Positions 51,044-64,000 of a stretch of DNA of 64,000 bases are shown piece by piece. A model generated the notes under the pieces. The model was not told the origin of the DNA and did no database searches. It was given only the letters and a program-made list of their open reading frames with translations. The translations under genes were made by a program, and so were the position numbers. The stretch comes from Pholis gunnellus (lineage: Eukaryota; Chordata; Actinopteri; Perciformes; Pholidae), in contig OU342816.1 in NCBI GenBank assembly GCA_910591455.2, positions 3,395,476 through 3,459,475 on the forward strand, given 5' to 3'. Numbering within the stretch: the first letter of the stretch is position 1; each line of letters begins with the position of its first letter.

Positions 51044-51109
<66 letters not shown>
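51044..51109 (+). repeat. (TG)n microsatellite
   Basis: A pure 66-bp TG/GT run, followed after 35 bases by a shorter GT-rich stretch (51144-51190). Confidence 0.97.
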
Positions 51110-51110
<1 letters not shown>

Positions 51111-52482
51111 CTCCAGGCAGGTCAGAGAGGTCAGAGAAGTCACGTGTGTGTGTGTGGGTGGGATCTAGCTGGGGCCGTGTGTGTGTGTACACACTTATGA
51201 TATAACAAAATATGGATGATAATAATCACACATACACCCAATTAGTGTCGTACTTCTCAAGTCTTCCTCAGGGTCATGATCATAGAATAACCACTACATT
51301 TACAAGATGAACATTCTAATATTGAAAACACATAATGAGAATAATCCCTGTGGCGTGACGCTCTGAGTCCAACATGTGATTCACATGAGAGTCTGTGGAG
51401 CTAAATCCAGGTCAAAGGTTTTGTTCCTTTGAAAAATAAATGTGAACCTGAAAGTTCAAGTTGTGTTCTTGAACATTGAACAATACAGCAACGTATTCAA
51501 AATAAAAATAAGTGAATGAAAAGTTGTTTTGGGTTGAATATAATTTTGATATTTGAGGTTTATTATTTTTGTTCAAGCTAATATTGGTTTCAGTCAGAGT
51601 TTCACTTGCCTTTAAATCCAATTGTGGTTGTGAATGTGCTTACAGCATCTTTCAAGTCATTCCTTCAGTTGTTATATATCCTATGTATATCAGAACATTG
51701 GATTCCCATAATATAGCCTAAGCACAAAATTGCAATGACAGTTTCTATTTTTGTTTAATTCAATGTATAACTCCCTTCCTGGTTGGGTCCAAACAGATCA
51801 TATATCTCATTTGTATCTTAAAAAGCGCAGCTATTTTCCTGTGAGGTGAGTTTATTGTGAGAGATGCTTCTTCCTGTCATTGATTTCAGCCTTTCCATCG
51901 GCCTGCCTCACTTCACAAGCTTTCACCGAGTGCTTGGGGAATTAAAATTGCTTCCACTCTCAACCTCTATTTGCTCTGATTCGAAAACTAAGAGCCATTT
52001 ACTGCCATTTTCCCAGGGTGCACAGGGAACTTTTATTAAACTTTGATCAATTAACTTTGCATAATTGAAAAAAAAAGATTAATAGATGGAGAAATTTGAT
52101 TGGGCATGAATATATCAACACACAAGCACAGTACGTGACTACATTCGGATGTACTGAACGTACCACAGGTTTGAAATTCAACCTGCATCAAAGGTTCTCT
52201 TCAGCAGTGGCTGCAAAACTAGACTTATCAGTCATAAAGCAACTGGAATCTGAATTTAATTAATCAAATTGTCAGCTCAACATTAAATCGGAAAGCTTGT
52301 CTGCTGATTGATTTACTCGGTCACTCCCTCTTAAGCTGCTGAGGTTTACTTCAGTGGCACAAAGCGGATGCCTCTCAATGCAGAATTCTTAATGAAGCTA
52401 TTTTCTGGCACCAGAGTAACAGTTTTTGCTTTATGTGACAGTAACAAATGGGGGGATACGAGGCAGCAACCTCCGGTTCTGC

Positions 52483-53035
52483 AAAGTGAAGCCAAAGCGG
52501 AAGTTCCTTATTAAACATGCATTCTTTCTAATGGCCAGCAGGGGGCGACTCCTCTGATTGTGAAAAGAAGTCTGATCGTATAGAAGTCTATGAGAAAATG
52601 ACCCTACTTCTCAATTGATTTATTACCTCAGAAAATTATTATAAATATACATTTATGGTCTCAATTGCTTGTCTTCTATCAGCTGTAGCATGATGATCAG
52701 TTGGTAAATTATTTTAACATTTAACATTGACTACCTTGTGATATACCGAATGCTACAACGGTGTTGTCTGGTCTAGTTTTCCGTGTTTTTTTTCTATATT
52801 TTAACATTTTCACAAAATGTTTTCAGTCGATAAAGTAAGAGTAACATTTCGGTAGACTAAAAATGTCTTAATCAGCCTCCGGTTATACTTAGCTCCACCC
52901 TCTTCTGTCATTTCTGGTTTAAAAAAAAACAAGATGGCGGAGGCCGAAATGCTGAACTCAAGGCTACTAACCGGCGGTCCAAAAACCAAAAGGGTGACAT
53001 CACGGTGACTATGTTCACTTCTTACATACAGTCTA
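52483..53035 (+). repeat. Interspersed repeat with 'cagcagggggcgactc', copy 2
   Basis: It begins 'gtgaagccaaagcggaagtt', continues through gccagcagggggcgactcct and 'ctcaattgatttattacctc', and ends near 'tacatacagtcta'. It includes an 'acaagatggcggaggc' part. It is the same family as 46895-47210 and more complete. Confidence 0.65.
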
Positions 53036-53829
53036 CCGCTGGACACAGGCGTTGTGATCAAATACGTGCGCAACTTTGAACATGATAACAATATCCAATA
53101 CATCTTGAGGAGTTGGTAACAGATTTTGAGAACATTGCATCGAGTGAATGCAAAGCATCAAAGCAGAAAAGAGACGTTGAAGTGGCTTAGCTGCAGCAGA
53201 AAACCATGTAGGGTTCTGTTCATTTAGAACAAGACGGTAAGACAGAGTTGTGACCTCTGTGACTGGATAACTGATGACATCTGGTTATTCATAACCCTGT
53301 ACATACAATAAACACCTGTGATGCACCCGAGTGCAGAAGAGAACCAAAGGAAAATGTTTCGGACGGTACATGTTGTGGTTTATCAGCTTGTTAATGTGAT
53401 TCAGTTTGGTATGCACGAACTTTGATGTGAACAAAGCAAAGCTTCTCCACTAGCTCTGTCAGAGTGATCTCTTTTTGCAAAGCCCACGGAGAGCTGAGAG
53501 TGCGCAGGGTTGCGTTCAAACCGACCACAGCACAGGTGATTTCCCTAATCAATCCTCCCTCTGTGATTAAAGGTGTGCTTATCAGTGAAATCGCGAGCTG
53601 AAGCTTTTTCTCCCGCCAGCTCCTGCTCAGTGTTTCACAGCAGGGACACAGCTGGCTCTACTGATAAAACAACAACAACATTCTTTATACTTGTAAATTG
53701 CTCGATTAAACAAACATGTGGCCTTTTATAGTGCTATTACTTTTCTCTCTGTGGACTTAAGAAAGCCTTGAATCCTTTTTGTGTATGTTTGTCTTAGCAC
53801 TGAAACCTCAGAGTTTGGCATTAAACCTA
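53036..53829. other. Non-coding gap
   Basis: About 790 bases between two repeats. No gene or clear element was seen. Confidence 0.5.
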
Positions 53830-54198
53830 CAGGACTGTCTCAGAAAATTAGAATATTGTGATAAAGTTCTTTATTTTGTGTAATGCAATTAAAAAAACTA
53901 AAATGTCATGCATTCTGGATTCATTACAAATCAACTGAAATATTGCAAGCCTTTTATTCTTTTAATATTGCTGATTATGGCTTACAGCTTAAGAAAACTC
54001 AAATATCCTATCTCTAAATATTAGAATATCATCAAAAAGTATACTAGTAGGGTATTCAACTAATCACTTGAATCGTCTAATTAACTCGAAACACCTGCAA
54101 GGGTTTCCTGAGCCTTGAAAAACACTCAGCTTGGTTCAGTAAACTAAATCACACGTATGGGGATTATCACAATATTCTAATTTTCTGAGACAGTCCTG
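53830..54198 (+). mobile_element. Tc1/mariner-type MITE, copy 1 (369 bp)
   Basis: The terminal inverted repeats start CAGGACTGTCTCAGAAAATT and are perfect for at least 35 bases. Flanking TA dinucleotides at both ends are the target duplication of Tc1/mariner elements. It has no coding capacity, so it must have been moved by another element's transposase. It differs from 56046-56413 at only a handful of positions, suggesting both inserted recently. Confidence 0.9.
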
Positions 54199-55974
54199 TA
54201 TATGTCACCTGGACAGATTAACACATTTACATTTTCTTAATCTTGCTATATGATTCAGACTGAGGCCTTACTTGTTGACCCGGAATCCTGGGATGTCATT
54301 TCTTGTCACTATAAAAATCTACAATGGACTGAATTGACACTTGCCTGTAGGCCAGAGGTGTCCTGATATATAAAACAACAGAGCAGGAACATGTTAGCTT
54401 GAACGGCGGCTGGATTGCAATATCACAAAGATCCTTATTGTAGTCTCCAAATAATGTGTTTGTGTCCAGACCATCGGTGCCCAGGGTGTTCAGGGTCCTC
54501 CGCAATGACCTAAAGATGATTTTGAAGGTAACTTTATGTCTTCAACTTTCATCATCATGTTTGTGGAAGAGCAGAGCTTGCAAAAACTTCCATGATCTTG
54601 TTAAAACTTGATCTGTAATGTATTCAATTTTTCCAAGATGCAGCGTGCAATCCATCATTAAAACAATGGGCCCCGTGAAAAGTGCATTCATTCATTGGGC
54701 TGGAGGAATAATGTTACGGTGGAAATGTGATTGTCTCATCAGAATTCTTGGTGAATACCCAATCTGAAAAGAAGGACCACATTAATCAAGTAGCAGAACC
54801 CGAATGAGATGTATTATTAAGCCCGCCGCCCCTCTCATCGCTCCGCACGAGTCCTCATTCACAACCCGTTCAGCAAGAATCTGAAAATGGCACTTTTAAA
54901 TAGTGTAACCCTAAATTTAGACTGACCAGTTAAACAGAGCATAAAAAAAGATTTCATCCATTTATAAAATGTCAGATTCATAATTAAGGTGGCACCAGAG
55001 CAGGCAGATGAGCTCTCTAGTTTATGTTCTTATGGGAAATATAAACTCTCCACTGTGTTTGGATTTAGGGTTTTCTCACAGACAGCCTGATGCATTCTAA
55101 AGGTAGAGCTTTTATCTTCAGCCTAAACTTAATTATAACCCAAAACATGCAGTTTGTCTTGATTTACACAATTAAATAATTGGGATTTATTTTATTAAAC
55201 CCTCCGAGCGTTAAGAGGAAAACTGTCTCGGCAGTTTACCGACTAGCAAGATTGACCAATGACACGACTAAACCAAGACATTTTCACCCCAAAACTCGTC
55301 ACATAATGATGCTTCCGCAGGACTTTTGGCATCACTTTCTGATGTACTTGATAGCCGAAGCGCATCAAACTATGACGCTCTACTCACGTCGCAGTGAACA
55401 CGTGGTCGACGATGTGAATTCAGACAAAAATACTTGCTTTGGTTTAGGAGCACCTGTTTGTTTGACAGGAAGACTGTCATCGGACAATAACTGCTTTATT
55501 CCCAGTTTGTCCCAGTTATGTATCACCCAGTGTCGTTCCCTGTTTCAGAAACACACACAGGCACACACACACACACTCTGTCTGTGGCTTTAGGTGAATA
55601 AATCTGTGAGTCCATCCGTCCAACAGCATGGGGAAGCATGGAGGAATTGTTAGTATCTAATTAGCGGTATTAATTTGAATAATGTGATGCAGGGAGCAAC
55701 ACCTTTACCTATTTACCAGAAGGTCTGCTTTCTTTCACCACAAGGATTCAATTGATCCTAATTTATGAAAACAGATTTATGCCCCCATGCCGGCGACAAC
55801 CTCGGCCAGAAGCATCAGCAAATAGATTTTAAAATTTGGCACCTGTACTCAAGGATGAACTGTTTAGATTGTTTATGTCAAAGGCCAAAGTCCCTGTGAC
55901 CTCACGTCCGTCTTTCGAACGCCGTGAGCACATGTCTTCATATTTGGTACAAAGGTCTAGTGGCACTCAAGGTT
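54199..55974. other. Non-coding gap with candidate regulatory block
   Basis: 54640-54900 has TAAT-rich, non-repetitive sequence that could be conserved. The open frame at 55180-55593 has no known domain. 55843-55975 holds a repeat fragment listed separately. Confidence 0.45.
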
Positions 55975-55975
55975 G
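55843..55975 (+). repeat. Interspersed repeat fragment ('actcaaggatgaactg')
   Basis: It contains actcaaggatgaactgttta, 'gtcaaaggccaaagtccctg' and 'tttggtacaaaggtc', a chain I recall from a tandem-like fish repeat built on 'caaggtcactgtgacc'. It is diverged and not assigned to a named family. Confidence 0.5.
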
Positions 55976-55977
55976 AA

Positions 55978-56045
55978 GCTATATAGCTATATATATATAT
56001 ATATATATATAGCTATATAGCTATATATATATATATATATATATA
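55978..56045 (+). repeat. (TA)n microsatellite with 'tatagc' interruptions
   Basis: An alternating TA run with two 'agctatatagct' interruptions. The MITE at 56046 is inserted at its right-hand edge, which fits TA target choice. Confidence 0.95.
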
Positions 56046-56413
56046 CAGGACTGTCTCAGAAAATTAGAATATTGTGATAAAGTTCTTTATTTTGTGTAAT
56101 GCAATTAAAAAACAAAAATGTCATGCATTCTGGATTCATTACAAATCAACTGAAATATTGCAAGCCTTTTATTCTTTTAATATTGCTGATTATGGCTTAC
56201 AGCTTAAGAAAACTCAAATATCCTATCTCTAAATATTAGAATATCATGAAAAAGTATACTAGTAGGGTATTCAACTAATCACTTGAATCGTCTAATTAAC
56301 TCGAAACACCTGCAAGGGTTTCCTGAGCCTTGAAAAACACTCAGCTTGGTTCAGTAAACTAAATCACACGTATGGGGATTATCACAATATTCAAATTTTC
56401 TGAGACAGTCCTG
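56046..56413 (+). mobile_element. Tc1/mariner-type MITE, copy 2 (368 bp)
   Basis: Same orientation, ends and interior as 53830-54198, with TA on both sides (56044-56045 and 56414-56415). Differences include one base less in the A run near 56110, atcatg versus atcatc, and one change in the right terminal repeat. It is non-coding. Confidence 0.9.
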
Positions 56414-56484
56414 TATATAAATAAAGGTGTGCAGGTGTATGAAAGGCTTTTTCTTCTTAGTAGTAGCTACGATTTAAGCGGAGT

Positions 56485-56537
56485 TCTATGGAGCTAAATC
56501 CAGGTCAAAAGTTTTGACCTGGATTTAGCTCCATAGA
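56485..56537. repeat. Near-perfect 26-bp inverted repeat (hairpin)
   Basis: The left arm 56485-56510 and right arm 56512-56537 are exact reverse complements around a single G at 56511. The arms contain gagctaaatccaggtcaaaa and its complement. The left arm through the first bases of the right arm also occurs once, unpaired, at 51396-51423. Confidence 0.95.
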
Positions 56538-58009
56538 GTTCAACATTTCCTGAGCTCTCCTTTTAAAAAGCCCAATATTCAGAGCGACCTGATGGCTCCC
56601 TGGGGCTTTCTCTCCAGTCTACCTCTACTTTACTTTTGTGCTGAAATATTAGGAACACAAAGATGTAAATGTGAGGAACCTGCCAATTGTTTTCCCTTTG
56701 GGCTTTTTTTACTCAGTTATTTGTAGGACGTTTGTTTTGACTCTCCTTATTGGCAAAAACCAAAACTCGAGAGTTCGCCTACAGCAGAGGACGGCCAGGA
56801 GGCAATGAGGCTTAATTAAAAAGCAGGCATCAAAAAGCAGAAATTTGAAATCAGGACGACGTTTGTGATTTGCGTTATTATGCACTTTCCTTCACTTGAT
56901 GGGCATTGCATGCATATGTCTGTCAGAGTGGCTGCGGATTGATATTTGAATAAATAGAATCATTTCTGTTCAGACGGGTGATTGACGTCTAAAACAATCG
57001 ACGAAGGATTTTCAAAACCTTGGCCGTGTGTTTTGCCCTTAAGTCCGATATAATGACAGACACAGGAAGATAACAGGCTATGATCACTGTTGTCTGCGCC
57101 TTGCAGGGACCAGCTACTACATTTAGATGCAGGTCACAGCATTAATCAGTGTGTACAGATAGAGTGTTCATCTTGTAGAGGGGAGAGGGTAAGAGGGCCG
57201 GTGGCCTTAATTGGCGGTAAACCACAGAGCAGCATGCCAGGACTTGTAATAAAACACGTCGGATTCAATCAGCTCAGCTGCACCACAGCTGGAGGACACC
57301 TTGTTTTGTCTTGAAAGCCTTCTATCAGATTATCGATTCCTCTCTGTCCTCCGGCAGCACCCCGTGGTGCTTATTAACCCGGCTGATTTAACCACACTGG
57401 AACAAGTGAATCTCAGAACTCTATCTGTCAGCAGGGCACAAACTACAGGGGAGCTTGTCTCCTCTCATGAGCATTTGTGAAATTTAAAAATTTAAAAATT
57501 TTAAACTTTAAAATATTGAGCGTGCTATTTTTGCCATGCATTGGTATTTTTTATATAAATGAGGCTTTTATTGATGTAAAGCTGCTGCATTAAGGTGATT
57601 TATCACCTGTTCACTGTGATATAGATACTGGCATGCATGCTATTCTTGCAGTGCACCTGCACTCCAAATCGCCATTATCAATTCCTCTGTTTTGTGGTCA
57701 GCAGCTTACAGATGTGTCAAAAAGAATGGGCAGACCCCGATAGTGAGAATGTGTTGGTCTGGTAAAAAAAAATAAAAAAAATGGCGACGACCCAAAATGT
57801 CGATCTTGAGCGCTCAAAACCGAAGTTGCATAAACCTAAAACTATTTACTGGCAGTCAGGCAGGATGTCTCTAAAGCGAGGCTCAGCGCACACTGACTCA
57901 TTCTTTTGCCATTGGAGGCATCTTTTTGTTGCTAGGCAACGCAGCACAGCTGTCAGTCACTTGTGTGTCAGTGGTCGTAACTGCCATCAGCAGCTATGTT
58001 CACCTCACC
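56538..58009. other. Non-coding gap
   Basis: About 1.5 kb without a recognised gene. It contains A-rich low-complexity words near 57480-57520 and 57760-57780. Parts (56810-56960 and 57180-57300) are non-repetitive and AT-rich. Confidence 0.45.
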
Positions 58010-58317
58010 TAACAAGTGCAATATTATTATCTATGAACAGGTGCAATATTCTTATCTGTGCAATATCCCCACCATAACCTTCTTCCACCTCTCAAAATGT
58101 GCAATATTCCCATACACAGGTACTCATTCTCCATATTGTGTACAGTGTTTTTATACTTGTATATCCTTCTTCTTATTATAAAGTGTTTTTATCCTTACTT
58201 TTATCTTTACTATCTCCTAATGTTGACTCAGAGAGCTCTGCACAAATAATTCCAATGTATCTGGACTGTTGGTCTATGTGCAAATGGCAAATAAAGAACC
58301 TTGAACCTTGAACCTTG
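58010..58317 (+). mobile_element. 3' tail of a non-LTR retrotransposon
   Basis: The region repeats 'gtgcaatatt'-like words, then carries AATAAA (58290-58295) directly followed by three tandem AACCTTG units (58297-58317). Short 3'-terminal tandem repeats are typical of several LINE clades without poly-A tails. No reverse transcriptase sequence remains. The clade is not assigned. Confidence 0.6.
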
Positions 58318-61982
<3,665 letters not shown>

Positions 61983-62425
61983 CCCTCCTGTTACCTTTGG
62001 GGTCAATTTGAGCCCATTCAATGTTTAACGTCTCTAACGTCGTCATTTCTTTTTGTGTCATAATTAATGACTTTTCCTAATTAAACATAGAATTAACATG
62101 ATGATATGTGTTCAATGTCCTGTGCACATGCTGTACGCATCGGTGTTCTTTGGGGTCAATTTGACACACATTGGTTTGGGTGGTTTTGGATGATATTGAG
62201 GTCACTATAACATGCAATTGTTGTAATCTTCAAAGAGCTTTAGGGCCTCAACCTAACATAACCATAACTGTAGTAGTGCGAGAACCACTGATAGTTCACA
62301 CGGCGTGGGGGAGGGGAAAACATCATTCTCGCGAGAACTTTGATATTTCCCACGCTGTGGGGGAGGGGAAATATGGATCCCGTGAAGATATTGATCATTC
62401 ACACAACACCGGGGTGGAGCAAACA

Positions 62426-62432
62426 TATAAAA
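62426..62432 (+). promoter_or_regulatory. Candidate TATA box of the piggyBac transposase
   Basis: TATAAAA in 'aaacatataaaagcttgc', 75 bases upstream of the likely start ATG at 62507. Position and sequence suit a core promoter; activity is inferred. Confidence 0.5.
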
Positions 62433-62506
62433 GCTTGCACAGCAGCCTTCTAAAGCATTTCTCTTGGTGCGCTGTGTGCTCTCTCTTTCTGCTCTCTCAA
62501 CTGAAA

Positions 62507-63245
62507 ATGAGTTCTAAGGAAAGGTTTTCTGTCAGTGAGGTGTCGTCTCATCTCTTTGACCATGAAAGTGACGAAGAGGAGAATGTGCCTGAGACAGAGT
62601 GTGATGTCGAGGAGCACCCTGATTATGAGGCATCCTCCTCTGATGAGACCCTCAGTGTTGACCCTCCTGTCGTCTCTCAACCACCAGCAAAACACACTAC
62701 CTTCCAAAAATGGAAAGTTATTATGGTCTGTCTCCCCACTTGAACTAGACTTAGTGCTGCTAATGTCATCGAAATGGTTCCAGGCCTCACCAGATACGCT
62801 GTCAGCCACGTCCAAGACACTTAAATCAGCATCTGAGCTCTTCATTACACCATCAATCGAAAAGGATATACTTGAGATGACAAACTTAGAGGGGAGGCGC
62901 GTGTCCAAAGACTTGGATGTGACCCACTTTCAAGCCTGCATTGGGTTGCTCATGTTGGCAGGAGTGTACAAGTCAACAGCGAGCCTTTGGGCTGCTGACA
63001 CTGGAAGGGCAATATTTCCAGCCACCATGTCTCTAAACACACTCCATGTGTTCTCCCGTGTCGTACGCTTCGGTGACAGAGAAACAAGGCAGGGCCGACG
63101 AGAGCGTGACAAAACTCGTAGCGATACGGGATGTAAGGGACAAGTGGGCTCAGCGATCGCCCTTTCTTTACAATCCAGGCCCTCGCGTGACTGTGGCTGA
63201 ATGTCTGGTTGCATTTTGTGGGCGCTGTCCATTCAGACAACACTG
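62507..63245 (+). pseudogene. piggyBac transposase pseudogene (N-terminal part)
   Basis: The start at 62507 gives MSSKERFSV, then an acidic stretch (ESDEEENVPETECDVEEHPD) like the N-termini of PGBD4-type proteins. The frame breaks near 62700 and continues in a second frame with SASELFITP, EMTNLEGRRVSKD and the conserved FQACIGLLMLAGVYKS and RAIFPATMS blocks. It breaks again near 63115 into a third frame with AIRDVRDKWAQR and YNPGPRVTVAECLV, then stops after GRCPFRQH. The first catalytic Asp expected in the VDE-like motif is Ala (VAE). The rest of the DDD domain and the Cys-rich C-terminus are missing. It is inactive for three independent reasons. The longer open frame from 62171 starts upstream of the TATA box and is less likely. 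Confidence 0.85.
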
Positions 63246-63609
63246 ACACTGTGTTGGTTGTTCCTGGGGTCAAAATGACCCCGAACATAATACATGTTAC
63301 TATTCTATTATAGATAACAAAAATATGTACTTAGAAATAATATATAAAATATAAAGCCATTAAAACACCAAAAAAGATATTTCTTTCCAATTTTAGGTCA
63401 ATCAGTGAGATTTTATGGTGATCTGCATATTTCTCCATAGTTTTATTTAAGGTGTTATTTAGGTAGTCAACAAACAAACTTAAAGTACCCGACACATAAA
63501 CATAAACAATTTCAATTATAATCATTTTCTGGAGGTTTAAATTGCTTGGGGTCAAATTGACCCCAAGGATAAAAGATGTTAGTAAATTTGAAGGTAACGA
63601 CAGGGTTAA

Positions 63610-64000
63610 AGGGTATTATATACATGCCATTTTTCAGCAACAGCCTGCTCAACATAGTTACGCTCACACCGGGGACATGCTTAGTTGAGCCAAAGTCTCC
63701 TTTTGCTCAGCGATGAGCGTCTCCGTTTGAGCAAATGGGGCTCAAGGCCTCAGCCTGAAGTGGGGATGCAGCAATCAGACCTTATTCTAATGGCTCTACT
63801 CTGGGTGTCAGTTGGTTTTAATCCAATACCAATACCTCTCTTTAAAATGTAAAGTCTATGTATGCCACTGCAGCCCTTGGCATCATTTTTATATAAAGTA
63901 ACATGAGGCCATGGAATTCTTAAGGCAGCAGATGAAGCCTCATGAAAACACAAAGCAAGCTGAAATCTACTAATAGACTATAACCAATATAGACTGCTGT
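63610..64000. other. Non-coding end of the window
   Basis: About 390 bases after the right TTAA. No gene or repeat was recognised. Confidence 0.6.

Larger units (their letters stand above)
46678..52482. other. Non-coding stretch
   Basis: Apart from the repeat at 46895-47210 and the GT run at 51044-51109, no gene or element was recognised. 51396-51423 carries a 28-base word that recurs in the hairpin at 56485-56537. Confidence 0.45.
61983..63605 (+). mobile_element. Degenerate piggyBac-type DNA transposon, about 1.6 kb
   Basis: It is flanked by TTAA on both sides (61979-61982 and 63606-63609), the piggyBac target site. The ends are inverted: CCCTCCTGTTACCTT at the left against CCCTGTCGTTACCTT read from the right, differing at three positions. 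Four copies of a palindromic word of the type GGGGTCAAATTGACCCC lie near the ends (61999-62015, 62152-62167, 63266-63282, 63548-63564). The interior carries a broken transposase gene (62507-63245). The size is well below that of a complete element, so the 3' half of the gene has been deleted. Confidence 0.85.

Noticed and set aside
62171..62506. Upstream extension of the piggyBac frame by 112 codons
   Set aside because: It includes the TATA-like word and a palindromic subterminal region, and the family N-terminus fits the ATG at 62507.

Overview
The window looks like nuclear DNA from a ray-finned fish, probably a percomorph-type teleost. This rests on a vertebrate-type split gene with GT-AG introns, many long dinucleotide runs, and compact DNA transposons and an LTR of the kinds common in teleosts. 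There are no bacterial operons, CRISPR arrays, ribosomal RNA genes or convincing tRNA genes. The species cannot be named from the sequence.

One cellular gene is clear: the 3' two-thirds of a polypeptide N-acetylgalactosaminyltransferase (GT27 family) on the + strand, best matched to GALNT10. Eight coding exons lie at 18501-18686, 20404-20587, 24804-24921, 29993-30100, 32103-32324, 34083-34199, 34989-35138 and 35805-35969. All junctions are GT-AG, phases agree, and together they give 415 complete residues plus a split first codon. They cover the catalytic half with the DSH metal motif and the WGGEQ motif, then a ricin-type lectin domain, a TGA stop and a 3' UTR ending near an AATAAA at 36821. 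The N-terminal exons (cytoplasmic tail, membrane anchor, stem, first catalytic block) are not visible, so positions 1-18500 are probably intron. A strong donor/acceptor pair after the stop suggests a 3' UTR intron.

Layout. 1-18500: non-coding, with a solo LTR (5878-6292), a hAT-like short element (6827-7609), a 209-bp GA tract and older repeat fragments. 18501-36845: the GALNT gene, whose introns hold a decayed Tc1 transposase and a 29-bp G run. 36846-64000: no recognisable cellular gene, but a second hAT-like element (40769-41537), a 118-bp sequence present twice, two nearly identical Tc1/mariner-type short elements (53830-54198 and 56046-56413), a 53-bp near-perfect hairpin, a non-LTR retrotransposon tail, a 111-bp CT tract and a decayed piggyBac element bounded by TTAA (61983-63605).

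No new multi-gene system was found. The points most worth checking are the 118-bp duplicate, the hairpin that may have formed by template switching, the 3' UTR intron, and AT-rich blocks that look like conserved regulatory elements. All family assignments come from reading and recall; nothing was searched.
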